DNA of 64,000 nucleotides, taken from NCBI GenBank assembly GCA_025403435.1, contig CM046332.1:4785596-4849595 (forward strand), read 5' to 3'. Each line of letters starts with the position of its first letter. Within the stretch, counting starts at the first letter, position 1. The translations under genes and the position numbers were made by a program. The notes under the pieces are model-generated. The model was not told the DNA's origin, searched no databases, and worked only from the letters and a program-made list of their open reading frames with translations. Below are positions 33,364 to 45,203 of the stretch, in pieces. This DNA is from Artocarpus heterophyllus. Taxonomy: Eukaryota > Streptophyta > Magnoliopsida > Rosales > Moraceae.

Positions 33364-33579
33364 CATGTCATCATCTAGTGGTTGTCAAGAGGTTGAGTCT
33401 TCTTCCTGAGTTCGCCTACGTGCCACCGAGATTGTCGAGACATCCCAGCTACATGATGAGGCTATTCGTAAGGCTGATCCAATTTTTAGGGATATCGATG
33501 ACTTTGGCACTATCCCTTTTATGAATAATGTTGACGACTTGGTGAATAGTGTCCCCATACAAATCTCTGCCATAATTCT
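33364..33579 (+). pseudogene. Antisense gene of element D, 5' part
   Basis: An ATG at 33364 opens a Ser-rich start (MSSSSGCQEVESSS), then a stop near 33406, then an acidic stretch (FRDIDDFGTIPFMNNVDDL). The frame runs to ISAIIL, where element E inserted. It resumes after the target duplication ATTCT as DPRYPHPMLVDSK at 42262 with no change of frame. The strand is opposite to the integrase of D. This arrangement matches the extra antisense frames reported for Tat-lineage elements. Confidence 0.75.
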
Positions 33580-33827
33580 TGTAACACCTACCTATTTTTA
33601 TGTAACGGACCACGTTAAGTTAGTAACGATGTTAAGGAATTTTATTAATAAATTATGTTATATGTTATGAAATATGCTTTAAATGTTACTAACTTTTTAT
33701 GTCAAGTTTTATGACATGTGATGACAGCTTGGAATCGTTGTGCTTAAGTGTTCATGATTATTTTAATGTATGTTTAATTATGATGCATGATGAATGGAAT
33801 GTTTTAATGTATGGCCTTTAAGGATAG

Positions 33828-33957
33828 TTCGGTAGGCCGAACTTTTAAGTTCGGCAGGCTGAACAGACTGCCAAAGATTGGTAGGCCGAAGGAAACCACC
33901 GACAGGCCGAACTTGGTGGAACCGGCAGGCCGAAGAGGAAAATCGGCAGGCCGAACA
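33828..33957 (+). repeat. GGCAGGCC cluster, E 5' LTR proximal
   Basis: The best preserved cluster: TTCGGTAGGCCGAAC, TTCGGCAGGCTGAAC, CGACAGGCCGAAC and CGGCAGGCCGAAC are all visible. Spacing of complete units is about 21-28 bp. The 63-codon open frame at 33811-34002 spans it. Confidence 0.87.
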
Positions 33958-36133
33958 CGGCTGACGAGCAGTCAGCAGAAATCTCTCCAAATTCATGGCT
34001 GAGATAATTACGTTAAATGAGTGATTTATTGTGACTAATTGGCACAATAATGGAATTTTTTATCAGTTAAGGAAAATAAAAAGGTTTGACTTTCCATTGA
34101 TTTGTGTTATTTTAAATGGTTTCCTATTTTAAGAGGGCAAAATATGGTAAGATGTGATGATTTGTTTGACTTTCTTTTTCTTCTCTCATTCCTTCATGCT
34201 TTGGGCTATCAAACAGTCATAAATTCTGACTTAATAGAGGGCAATGAATGTTCATTATGCTTGTTACGTTAAATTTTTTTTTTTTAACGATTCTTTTCCT
34301 CAGCTTTTCTCCTCTCATTCACTATCTGAGACGTTTTTTGATTTTCTCTCTTTCTTCTCTTCTCCACGAATCCCATCTCCTTCCCTCTCAAAAAAAAAAA
34401 AAATTCTCTGCAAGTATTGAAAGAAAAAGTTATATTTTGTTGGTTAAATTCAAGGATTTTGAGAAGAAATTTCAAGGTAAGAATTTAGTTTTTCGGGTGT
34501 TTTTAAAAAGAAATTCTCCTCCTCAATTCGTCTACAATATCTTTCTTTAGGTATTGTAATTGTTTTGAATTTTTAATATGTTATGCATGTATGTGTTATG
34601 AGATGCTTTCCTAAGTTTCAAGTTGTTTCAACGTTTTTATGATAAAATATGAATTTTCTATCATCTACCCCTCACAATAAAATTTTACTGTTTAATCTTG
34701 ATGCATGAAAAAAAAGTAATATTATTCAAGGGATAAATATGATGTTTTTCATGATAGTCGTCAAGAATGTCCATGTATAATGTATGATGAATATATTTTA
34801 TGTTATGAAATTTTTATGGGAATACATTAAGAAAACTGTTTTAATAAATGTTATTTTTGGATTTTGTTTATGAAATGTTATGTATGTTTAAATGATTATA
34901 TGATAACGAAATAATTGTATGCATGATAATATGGTGTTTGTATGAATTTTTAAAATTAAAATATATATATTTTAATTGTTCAAAAATGTTTTATTTAAAA
35001 GATAATTATGTTCAAAACGTATGGTTTGTTTTTATATGCTTAAGGTAATTTTTATGATTTAAGAAAAATCATAATAACATGTTTATGTGATGACAATTTT
35101 TATGGTTATGAATTATGTTTGTAATATGAGATGAATGAATATATATATATATATATGAATGATATATGAAAGAATGATATATGAATGAATGTTTTATGAT
35201 AAGTATTAATTTTATTGTATTTTTAAATGGATAAATGACATGAACACTCAAAAAAGTGAGCACATCAAGACCGCGGCATCATCACCAAAAGTATATTAAG
35301 GTTAAGTAAGCTAGCGTTAAGGTAAGTATATTAAGGTTAAGTAAGCTAGCGTTAAGGTAAGTACATTCTCACCTACAACATGACACGTTTTACAAAGTTT
35401 GATGATATGTTCACTATGATATTTATGATGATTTTATGGTTATTTTCCTTAAAGGATTTCTTATGAAAGATTTTCATGATTTAAGGTTATGTATGTATGA
35501 TGATGACATGTTTCAAAGCATGAAAATTATGTATATATATGTATCACCTAATAAGTGTTGCACACCAATGTTATGTTATGATATGTTATGATGTCATGTT
35601 TGGTTTTGGATTAGCTACCCTTCTCCTCTCATGACAGCGCGCCTATGATGATGTTTATGGTGCAACACTCGGGCCCTTATGATAAAAATGGATTAAGTTT
35701 TAATATGGTCAATGTAACGAAAGATATGTTTTATGAAATTGTGCTTAAGGCACTCCTATGTTATGATGATGATGAAGATGTATATGAAATGTTTTATATT
35801 GTGAGAATTATATGTACTTACTAAGCATTAGCTTATTCAAGTTTTATGTCATGTTGCAGATAAGGGTAAGAAAATCTTGGAATAGGCGGAGGACATGGAA
35901 AAGCGTGTGGACACAAAGCTCAATGAATTGTAATCGGAAGAAACGCCAAGATGAACGTCTTATGTTGTAAATCAAGTTTTATAATTAGAACATTATTTTT
36001 ATGTTAAGTTTTAAGAATACTTAAACTATGGTTTTATAAGTTATTTTATCATTTTAATGAATTTTGATCTTCTGCATTTTTATGAAAGTTGGTTTGTTTT
36101 AAAAATTAAGTTTTCTCAAAGGTTTTGGCTCAG

Positions 36134-36326
36134 TTCGCCTGCCGAACATCCTTGGTCGGCCTGTCGAAGTCTGAAGGTTCGGCCTGCCGATAATGTTTTC
36201 GGCCTGCCGGACGAAGATGAGTTTTTAAGCCAGTTTTGTAAAGCCTCTACCAACCTACCGGTTGAGGAACTCTGGCCTGCCGATCATGTTCGGCCTGCAG
36301 AAGTCCCAAGTTCGGCCTACCGAACT
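36134..36326 (+). repeat. GGCCTGCC cluster, E 5' LTR distal, inverted
   Basis: Seven or eight units in opposite orientation (TTCGGCCTGCCGATAATG, TTCGGCCTACCGAACTG), about 310 bp before the LTR end. Confidence 0.86.
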
Positions 36327-36643
36327 GTGGGAGTAAATGACTTTTAAATGTTATGATCATTGATAAGATATGTTGTGATGTTTTTATAAGTCCTGATTTT
36401 ACAACTTGGTATATCTATTTTATTAAAATAAATTATGATATGGAATGAGTTAAGCAATGTGATTTAATAATGTTAAGTTAATAAAAAAAATGTATGAATG
36501 GATCCTGGTTAAGTATGTTTTACTTTTACAATTAAAAGTATCGTTTAAGTTTTGTATTCATATATATGTTTTGAGTTAAATAAGTAAGAATGTAAGAATG
36601 TAACAACATCTGTGACGTCCAAACTAAGGGACGTTACAGGATT

Positions 36644-36655
36644 TGATATCAGAAC
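36644..36655 (+). promoter_or_regulatory. Primer binding site, element E (mutated)
   Basis: TGATATCAGAAC: two G-to-A changes from TGGTATCAGAGC, five bases after the LTR end. The position is right; the changes fit deamination. Confidence 0.75.
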
Positions 36656-36854
36656 GATTTTTCAATTACAATTCATATCGCCACACATCAATCCAAGTCC
36701 TCCAAGTAAGTATGTTATAAAGTTAGATGTATTGATGCAAGTATGATGATAAGATTAAGGTCTTAATATCGAATGATTAATGAACTAGTAGTGAAAACCT
36801 GTCTCATAATCGGAAGATTATTTCTAAGTTCCTAATTCTTTTAGGAAATTTACA

Positions 36855-38100
36855 ATGGATGGCCACCGAAGAATGCAGATTCGCACCCAGACGAACGAAA
36901 GACTTTTGACAATGATCGCTGAACTGCAAAGGCAATTGGAGGACCAAAGAAGGGAAATTGCTACTTTAAGGGCCAACGGCTAGAACGATGAACGACGAGG
37001 CAATGATGAGTCTCCTCCTTCTCCTCCGCAGCCACAAGTAAACGAAGTCCCAGTTCCTGCTGCTGAACTAAGAGCGGCCTATCAGGAACCTCTACTGGTT
37101 AGATGGAAGAGGGTTAAGCCAGCGGACTTCGAGGGTTCTAAGGACCCGTTAGTCGCTTAGGGATTGCTAAAGACGATTGAGGCCACCTTACGACTTATGG
37201 ATTTTACGGACAACGAAAAGGTCCACTGTGCATTGTATTGCCTCACCATGGAGGCCAGATATGGTGGAACGGCATCAAACAGAGCAGGAATGTTGAAGAG
37301 ATGTCATGGGAAGACTTTGTTCATGAATTCAACACGAAGTTCTTTCATATGAATGTCACAAGGAAGCATTATGAGGAGTTCGAGAGTTTACAACAGGGGA
37401 TATGTCAGTCACCGATGTGGTGATGAAATTTGATCAGCTAGCCCGTTTATGTCCAGGCATGGTTATGGATGAAAGTGAAAGGGCCAGAAGACTGATCAGA
37501 GCCCTTAGGCCAGACATTGCTACAATTGTTGATGGAGCTAGTCCACCCAGGACCCAAGAACAGGTTGTCATGAGGGCTCAACGTGTTGAGTTTCATCTGT
37601 CAAAGTTAAGAAGGAACCAGCCTCAGCCTGGCCATCAGGCCAACAATGCAAGCAACCAGAACCGCCCTCCCCACAGGAACAACAACAACAACAACAACAG
37701 CAACAACAACAACCAAAACTGGAGGAACAATAAGAGAAAGGGCAATCCTCAACAACAGCAGGGCTAAGACAGCAAGAGGCACAATGATGGTCAGCCTAAC
37801 AATAATAATAGGCAATTTCAACTGTGTGTGAAATGTGGAAAGAAACATCCAGGGGAATGCCGCTTGGGAACAAACCAATGTTTCATCTGTGGGCGAGAAG
37901 ACCACTTTGTAAAGAATTGCCCCAAGCTGATGAATGCTAATGCCCAGCAGAGAGCTCCTCCTCAAGCCCAGCTTCATCATATGCAAGCCTCCCTTGAAGG
38001 GCCACTTATTAGTCAAGGGAGAATTGAAGCCCTACCGACGAATGCCCAGATCTATGCCATGACAAAAGAACAAGTGGCTGTAGAAGCTTCCAATGTGGTC
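36855..38100 (+). pseudogene. Element E gag capsid and nucleocapsid
   Basis: The ATG at 36855 opens the same N-terminus as element H (MDGHRRMQIRTQTNER). Two single-base deletions, near 37258 and 37398, move the frame twice. Stops lie near 36981 and 37158. The capsid text includes LMDFTDNEKVHCALYCL, then FDQLARLCPGMVMDESERA. The Asn-rich linker (37680-37730) leads to [13 protein letters not shown] and [14 protein letters not shown], two intact zinc knuckles. After the second deletion the frame stays open across the end of gag and through the protease, apart from a stop at 37766. Confidence 0.88.
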
Positions 38101-38460
38101 ATAAGTCAGATAACAAGCTTATCTAATGATGTTTATGTTCTTTTTAATACGGGTGCCACGCATTCTTTTGTATCTATGTCATATGCTAAGAAGTTAGAGG
38201 TTCATTTAGAGCCTATGAGACAGGGATTCACTACGACACTACCCTCTGGGGAAGTGATATTATCCACGCACTGTTTGCGTGCAGTACCCCTATGGATTTC
38301 TAATAGGGAACTTTTCGTTGACCTTGTTGTGATCGACATGCATGACTACGACATGATTCTTGGGATGGATTTCCTAAGCAAGTATAATGCCTCTATCGAA
38401 TACTGTAAACGAAAGGTGATCTTCCATCCTGAAGGTGATCAGAAATTCATTTATGTTGGC
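38101..38460 (+). pseudogene. Element E aspartic protease with lost catalytic Asp
   Basis: The protease fold is complete and open, but the active-site motif reads [13 protein letters not shown]: the catalytic Asp of DTGA is Asn, from one G-to-A change (GAT to AAT). The rest, including [13 protein letters not shown], matches element H. An enzyme with Asn here would be inactive, so this copy could not have processed its own polyprotein. Confidence 0.88.
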
Positions 38461-39154
38461 GAGTCTAGGAAGAAACCCCACATGTTCCTATTGGCAATGA
38501 AAGCAAGAAAGTTATTAGCAAGTGGCTGCATGGGCCATCTGGCAAACATTGTAGACAAAAGCCAAGAAGGAAAGACAAGAATTGAAGATGTGCATGTTGT
38601 TTATGAATATGAAGATGTGTTTCTTGATGATCTGTCGAGTCTACCACCAGAAAGAGAAGTTGAATTCGAGATTGAGCTCGCTCCAGGCATCGATCCAATC
38701 TGTAAAGCGCCTTACAGAATGGCCCCGGCAGAATTAAAGGAGCTTCACACGCAATTAAAGGAGCTACTTGACAAAGGATTTATCAGGCCAAGTCACTCAC
38801 CAGGGGGAGCTCCAGTTTTATTTGTAAAGAAGAAGGATGACACTATGAGACTCTACGTCGACTACAGAGAACTGAACAAGGTGACGATCAAGAACAAGTA
38901 CCTGTTGCCTCGAATTGATGATTTGTTTGATTAGCTCAATGGTGCGTTGGTGTTCTCAAAGATCGATCTACGATCAGGATATCACCAGTTCAAGATTAAA
39001 GAAGGAGATATCCCCAAGACTGCTTTCAGGTCGTGGTATGGTCACCATGAATTTGTGCTTATGCCTTTCGGTCTGACGAATGCACCTGCTGCCTTTATGG
39101 ATTTGATGAACCGGGTATTCAAGGATTTCCTCGATAAATTTGTTGTTGTATTTA
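38461..39154 (+). pseudogene. Element E reverse transcriptase, first part
   Basis: The frame runs open from gag-protease into RT ([23 protein letters not shown]), then a TAG replaces the conserved Gln of LFDQL at 38932. RT continues as [26 protein letters not shown] and stops inside FVVVF, three residues before the catalytic Asp pair, where solo LTR G is inserted. The catalytic FIDD box is on the other side of that insertion at 41610. Confidence 0.9.
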
Positions 39155-41607
39155 TGTAGCGACCCATTCCCCTCCACCCCCACTAGGAAAGAGAGGAGAA
39201 GAGCGCCATGCATCGTTCGTTTGTGCATGAGAAGATGGGCCAGTTCGGCAAGCTGAACTTTCCATCGGTAGGCCGATCATAGACACTTATAGGAAAAATA
39301 ACCAAACCTTAACTCAACTTTGATGCAGAAATTATCATATCATTAGCAGCGAAAATAATAAGATTACAACACTTATACAACAGCTAAAAAAAATCCCCTA
39401 AATGTCCTCAATAACAATTCTTGTTTCTAATAACATCAAAGGAATACTTAGAAATAAATATTGCATCTTAGACTCATCATGGGACCTTGGACCATTCTTG
39501 CTCAATCATCTACATCTTTACTTGGAAGCTCACCTGCATCACGAGAACTATATAAGCATAATGCTTAGTAAGTAAACCATGGTAGTTCCACATAAAAACA
39601 TACTTTCATAAACATACTTTACTTTTACGTTTTCGGGCTCGTAGCATAACATTAATCTCTAGCAGTCAGAACCCATAACATATATACATGAATGGTCCCT
39701 ATCTTGGAACTTACTTCTTCCTCAAGGATTTGACCATATAAACATGAATAACGTGACTAGTTCATGACAACAAGAGAGTTCACATCATACTCATGAAAAA
39801 TCATAAAAACATCTTTAAACATATTCATCATAGCAACATATATAACTTTAAAACATGCTTTAAAACATACTATTGTTCAAGTGATGCAGTGGAGGGTATA
39901 CTTACACAAACCGTTTAGTCATGATCATCTTAGATTCTATACATCATCATTCATTCATTCATTCTTCACATCACATAATATATCCCATCATATTCCGTTG
40001 GAAACAAATGAACATCTTCATGATTTTCTATCCCCTCTTCATATTGTGATTCCTTATTCTATTCTTCATACATATTCTCCTTACATGCTATGATTCTCTA
40101 TCTTTTCTCTTTGATTCTTTCCTTTATTTCACATGATTTGACTCTCTCTTTACAAAGTCTCTCGTGATCAACCAGCCACATCTTTCTTTCTTTCTTTCTC
40201 TATTTCTTTCATTCTTATCTACTCTCACTCTCTCACTCTTCATGCATACATGCATATATATATATATATATATATGAGCTTATGCTCATGTGACAAGACG
40301 GAAAGAACCCAGTGACTGGGACCGAATTTTAATTCCTCTCTTACTCTTAGCAGCAAAATGAAAAAGGAAAGGAAGAAAAAGGAATCTTGGAGATTGAGTG
40401 ATTTTATGAGTATAATGTGAAGAAAGGGAATAAATAAAAATTAAAGGCAGCCTTCTATATGGGAAACAAAATAGATAAAAATGGGGGTTCATACTCATGG
40501 AAGGGATAGAGAACTAAGGAGGAAAGTCAATGATTCAACATAAGGAAAATATAATGATTGGATCTTGACTATCCATAAATAGTATTCTAAATAAGTCAAC
40601 TAATCATCCAATAAAGGAATAAAAGATAAAAGATAATTTAGGATTCCATTATTCACTCCACTTGCCTGATTTAAATTGTCAAAATAGGAAGTCTTATCAT
40701 GACATCTAATTACCTTTAATAAAGAGTCAACTACTCCCCCACAAGAAATAAGGAAAGAGATAAAATATGCCCATGCATCCTATATCATCAAACAAGACAA
40801 CTTATCATGTGTACAGTTGTCTGCCATGCACAAATACTAATATAACAAATAATGACTAACAAAACATTAGCTATGCATCATGGGATTTGGCAAATATAGC
40901 TGATGCACGGCAAGCAAATGTACATGGCAATTAAGGAGCCTATTTGTCCACTACCTTCCCTCTTCAATACACGGCAATGAAAGGAAGACAATAAAAATTA
41001 GTCTTTTACCACTATCTTATATAAAAACATTTGATGATGGTGAAAGGGGTAAATAAACATTAACTAACCAAAGTGAAAAAGGGCACTACACACACATCAA
41101 TAAGCTTATTCGGCAATTCAAAGGATTTGTTGCCTATATCCTGTATAATAACAATGCATGACATATTATACTTTCCTATCATAGACTTTCACAGCAACTA
41201 AGGTTAAGTGCTCATAACATTCATCAAACCATATAACCATCATTTAAGATTATATATATATAACATACAACATAACATATATCATATATTACACTTTACC
41301 AAGTGTGTACTTACTTGGCAACATTCTAAATGTTTTAAACAAAGATAATATAATATCTTAACATCATCTATTACCATATAATATGTTATAATATCTAATT
41401 AATATATGAAAGGATGCAATAATAAGTGTATCAACATAATAACTAATCACACACGGCAACTTCGTAAGAAAAATAAATAAATAAATAAAAACCTATTATC
41501 ATAAATCAAAGCGTTAACATATGTGTAAATAAATGCATAAGTGGTAAAAATAAAACACATTCATATAATCTTAACTAGACCACTAGCTTAAATTTTGGGG
41601 TGTTACA
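39155..41607 (-). mobile_element. Element G: solo LTR inside RT of element E (2453 bp)
   Basis: Perfect duplications ATTTA flank it at 39150-39154 and 41608-41612. On the minus strand it starts TGTAACACCCC and ends GGGTCGCTACA, so it is a minus-oriented Ty3-type LTR. No primer site, coding sequence or second LTR is present, as after LTR-LTR recombination. It has a short stem-loop cluster (39243-39278), TA tracts at 40257-40275 and 41251, and no reading frame of note. Confidence 0.92.
39243..39278. repeat. Stem-loop units in solo LTR G
   Basis: Two units: TTCGGCAAGCTGAAC and ATCGGTAGGCCGAT. The second is a perfect palindrome at its ends. They lie about 90 bp from the LTR edge, unlike the deeper clusters of A, B and J. 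Confidence 0.7.
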
Positions 41608-41829
41608 ATTTATCGATGATATTCTTGTCTATTCTAAGAATCAAGAAGAGCATGAGGAGCATTTAAGAATTGTGCTGGAGACATTAAGAAGACACCAGCT
41701 GTATGCAAAGTTCTCCAAATGTGAGTTTTGGTTGGATAAAGTGTCATTCTTGGGGCATGTTATTTCGAAGGAAGGGATTATGGTTGACCCTGCTAAAGTA
41801 GAAGCTGTTCTCAACTGGAAGCAACCGAT
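41608..41829 (+). pseudogene. Element E reverse transcriptase, catalytic remnant
   Basis: After the ATTTA duplication RT resumes with [38 protein letters not shown] and ends at VLNWKQPM. Both catalytic Asp residues are present. At 41825-41830 the sequence passes without a gap into LTR repeat, so the rest of pol is deleted. Confidence 0.9.
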
Positions 41830-42256
41830 GATGTTTTCGGCCTGCCGATAATGTTTTCGGCCTGCCGGACGAAGATGAGTTTTTAAGCCAGTTTTGTAAA
41901 GCCTCTGTCGGCCTACCGGTTGAGGAACTTCGGCCTGCCAAACTGTGGGAGTAATGACTTTTAAATGTTATGATAATTAATGAGATATGTTGTGATGTTT
42001 TTATAAGTCCTGATTTTACAACTTGGTATATCTATTTTATTAAAATAAATTATGATATGGAATGAGTTAAGCAATGTGATTTAATAATGTTAAGTTAATA
42101 AAAAAAAATGTATGAATGGATCCTGGTTAAGTATGTTTTACTTTTACAATTAAAAGTATCGTTTAAGTTTTATATTCATATATATGTTTTGAGTTAAATA
42201 AGTAAGAATGTAAGAATGTAACGACATCTGTGACGTCCGAACTAAAGGGCGTTTCA
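41830..42256 (+). repeat. Element E 3' LTR remnant (~427 bp)
   Basis: It matches the last part of the 5' LTR from the distal stem-loop cluster (36178) to the end. The end reads GTTTCA where the 5' LTR has GTTACA. It proves that the deletion removed RNase H, integrase and most of the LTR. Confidence 0.92.
41836..41944 (+). repeat. GGCCTGCC cluster, E 3' LTR remnant
   Basis: Four units remain, with one CGATAATGTTTTCGGCCTGC unit abutting the deletion join; the unit nearest the TTCGGCCTGCAG form of the 5' LTR is missing here. Confidence 0.8.
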
Positions 42257-42261
42257 ATTCT

Positions 42262-44315
42262 AGACCCTAGGTATCCTCACCCGATGCTGGTGGACTCCAA
42301 AGACCTAAGCTCGTTATCTTATGGAATGGCTGTGTAACACGATGAGCCATTGGTGGCCTACAGTGGTGAGATTATCTCATTGAAGGCTAGGGAGACCGCA
42401 TCCTACTGTAGAGGCCACAATGTCCACAGGGCATTTGTCGAGGGTAAGGTTAATGATAGGTATTTTAAGTTTATGATACCTAACGAACACCACCACATGG
42501 ATGCTCCACCTAGACATCTCACCACCTATAGTAGATGTATTATGGCTGGCGAGACCTTCCCTTTCCATCACTTCATTAAGAGGCTATGTTGCGAGTTCAA
42601 TATCTTGCCGATGCAGTTATAGCCTAATTTTTGGTATATCTTTTAGGGGATGTGGATCCTATCGCATCTTCACTTTGACTCTCCACTTTGCCTGGACGAG
42701 TTCTTATGTTGCTATTACATCAGTCAATCTCTGTTCAAAGGCTATTAGTTTACAGAGGCCTACAGTCGAGCCAAGAATAAGATCCCCCCATTGTTTTGGA
42801 TCCTCCTTCTTCTAGCCACGATTGGAAGAAAATGTTTTTTTTAATACTAAAGGGGGACTTCAACACTCATCCCCTTGACGAGCAACAAAGGTATGGCCCC
42901 AAGAAGTATAAAGCCAAGGAAAATCGCCAATAAGTCTTTGAAACCTTATAAAGTTGAAATTTAGGCTCCCCTTATCTTCCCTTAACTTATATTTTTTCTT
43001 GTAGAACTTGTCGATCGCCCGTCCTTTCCTGGCAGGGACGGGAGAAAGTTAGGCAAATTACAGGGCTTCTAAAGGAAGAGAGGCAAATCGTAAACCTCCT
43101 TATGGAGGAGAATAAAAGGAGTTTAGGGCTGATATTAACTCTCCCTGACCCTTCCTATGTCATCTCTTTTGGTGTAGGGCCCAAGGGTAGGTTTTTAACT
43201 TCACATGTACTTAATACATAGTTGACTTATGTGTTTGATAATATGCGGTCGACTTAACTACACATTGATATTTTCTTGTACAAAGATGTCTCCTTTCCAA
43301 GATAATGAAGTCCTAGCCCTTGCAGGCGCGTGAGGGGGGGTCTATGTCAAGAGGTGCTACCCCACCAAAGAAGCCTAGCGGTTCAAAGAAGGATTCAAGT
43401 CGTTGATCTTCCGACACCCCTCACTCCAATAAGCAACCGGTCAATGATAGCACATCATCGCCTAAACATCAAGAGATGGAGATGGTCAAGATTTTGGATC
43501 TTCCTACTCCTCCTCCCAATAAGCAAATTCCCTTCCTACCTGGTGGTCGAGTGAAGGACAGGAATTTCATTGTGGGCAACTTGTTCGATGCGTAGGTGGA
43601 AAGTATGCTAGACCTTCCACCTAGATTCAGCCTCGCCTTCTAGGCCGTTTATGAATTCATTTTTGCTAAGGACTAGGAGGTAGCTGAGAAGTCTCTTCTC
43701 CTGGAGTGGCACATGGAGCAAATCCACAACTAGGTTAATGTAAGTATCTTCTAACTTCCCTTTGGCTGCTTCCTATATATCTCTTATCTAATCCTTTCTA
43801 ATTTCGTTGTTTATGTATTGGCTCTGATGATGGCCCTTATCTCCTATAGGGAGATTGAGAAGCTGGTAAACGACTAAGCTGACCCTCGTAAGGAGGTCGA
43901 AGCGCTGAAGGCTCTCCTTGACAAGGAGAAATAGGTGGTCGAGGATGCCAAAAACAAGGAGCTCGAGGCTAAATTTCTCCCCCATAAGGAGTAGGAGGAC
44001 TCTAGGAAGCTCACTGAGACAATCATCAATCTCTCTATAGAGATTAAAAGTGTGATGGAGAAGGCACATCATGATTAGAAGGCTGACCAACAAAAGATCC
44101 AAGAGCTGGAAGGGTCAATGCCTGATGTGGCGAAAGAGGCAATCAAGAAATTCCATATATCAAAGGAATGCTATGGAGAAAGGAACCTCGGGCTATTGTA
44201 TTTCTCTGAAACTTTTGAAATGACTTCCTCCTTTCATAAATGCAATCAACATTTTGTTATCTTCTTTCATACTTTGCACTTATTTTACACATTGAACGTA
44301 GAGATAACAGGCTGA
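42262..44315 (+). pseudogene. Antisense gene of element D, main part (Transposase_28-like)
   Basis: The frame continues from 33579: YSGEIISLKARETAS, then PFHHFIKRLCCEFNILPMQL followed by a TAG where Gln is usual, then NFWYIF and LFKGY. This N-terminal region resembles the domain called 'putative gypsy type transposon' (Transposase_28). Further exons are likely: a segment with ERRQIVNLLMEENKR near 43080, an intron-like stretch from AAG|GTAGG at 43189 to ACAAAG|ATG at 43287, another from AAT|GTAAGT to CTATAG at 43850, and a long charged helical, probably coiled-coil, region from 43850 to 44120. Stop near 44313. Stops and splice-like borders show it is dead. Exon borders are inferred. Confidence 0.6.
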
Positions 44316-44753
44316 TCGTAGAGGTAATAGGCTAATTAATTTATAACGTCAACGATTTGGTAACTTAAGAAATATACCAAGGTTTTTTACCTTGTATAAA
44401 AGCCCATTGAGGTTTGCCTTATGCAAAAGTATCCATTAGAACCAAAGGATCTGCCTTTTCTACTTCGATAGTTGTAGAGATTTGGTTGCAGAAGTAGACC
44501 TTAGGGTGTAGTGTTTAGCCATTTAAGGCAGCAAAGATTTGCCTTGTGCAACCCTATTGGGCATAAGGATTTTAGGGCTTTTTGCCTTGGAGTATAAGGC
44601 TTTGAAGCCACCTTGGCTCTCTTGCCCCCTATGTCAAATATAGAGCAACTCTACTATTTGACATTCTTTGAATAATATATATGTGGAGATTTCAATAATT
44701 GGGAAACAACTCTTGTAGAGTTTTCTTTTAGATTAAAAAGAATGGTAGTTACA
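44316..44753. other. Spacer between antisense gene and integrase of D
   Basis: The 3' ends of the plus-strand gene and the minus-strand integrase face each other across about 440 bp. I see no further gene. It contains a repeated phrase around GCCTTATGCAAAAG and GCCTTGTGCAACCC. Confidence 0.5.
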
Positions 44754-45203
44754 TTACTGGTAATAGGGTCGCAGATGCACAGTGTTCCATGGATGCATGA
44801 CACGTCAACCCATTATTGAGTTTACCATGTAGGTCCCTCGTCTTATGACATCTCAAATTTTATAAGGCCCTTCCCAATTCAGGCCCAAAGTTCTAAAATT
44901 CTTTGGTTTCATTTTAGGAGTTAAGCTTCTCAAAACCAAGTCTCCATTGGCATATCTTCTTTCCTTGGCCTTCTTGTTGTAATATCTCACCGTCCTTCGT
45001 TGATAAAAGACGAGGTGTATTTGTTAGTCGATCCTCCGTTCTTCTAACAAGTCAAGCTTGGCGTCCATGAGTCTAAGGTTTTCTTCTTCATTGTACCTTA
45101 TTACTCGACTGGTTGGGGTAGTCATCTCTACCAGCAAGACTGCTTGAACACCATAAGTGAGGGAAAAGGGAGTCTCGCTTGTAGTAGTTTTGCTCGTAGT
45201 ACT
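44754..45203 (-). pseudogene. Element D integrase, C-terminal part
   Basis: On the minus strand this reads TTSKTTTSETPFSLTYG, then RYYNKKAKERRY, RSLTPKMK, a GPY/F module (NWEGPYKI) and a final HLRPYYQ with stop at 44754. These phrases are typical for the C-terminus of Tat-lineage integrases, and there is no chromodomain. In-frame stops lie inside RRID-stop-Q and KI-stop-DV. It joins to 61812 across element C. Confidence 0.85.

Larger units (their letters stand above)
33580..36638 (+). repeat. Element E 5' LTR (3059 bp)
   Basis: Near full-length match to the H 3' LTR. It contains two opposed stem-loop clusters, a CT-rich tract, a TATATA stretch near 35140, and a 35-bp tandem duplication at 35291-35360 absent from H. 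Ends GTTACA. Confidence 0.93.
33580..42256 (+). mobile_element. Element E: Tekay-like Ty3 element, 3' half deleted
   Basis: It starts TGTAACACC, ends GGGCGTTTCA, and has perfect duplications ATTCT at 33575-33579 and 42257-42261. It has a full 5' LTR, primer site, gag, protease and part of RT, then jumps directly to the last ~425 bp of the 3' LTR. RNase H, integrase and most of the 3' LTR are deleted. A solo LTR (G) splits RT. It belongs to the same family as H. Confidence 0.94.

Noticed and set aside
42350..42622. Plus-strand frame as an independent host gene
   Set aside because: It joins in frame with 33364-33579 across the E target duplication and lies in the usual place of a Tat antisense gene, so it belongs to element D.
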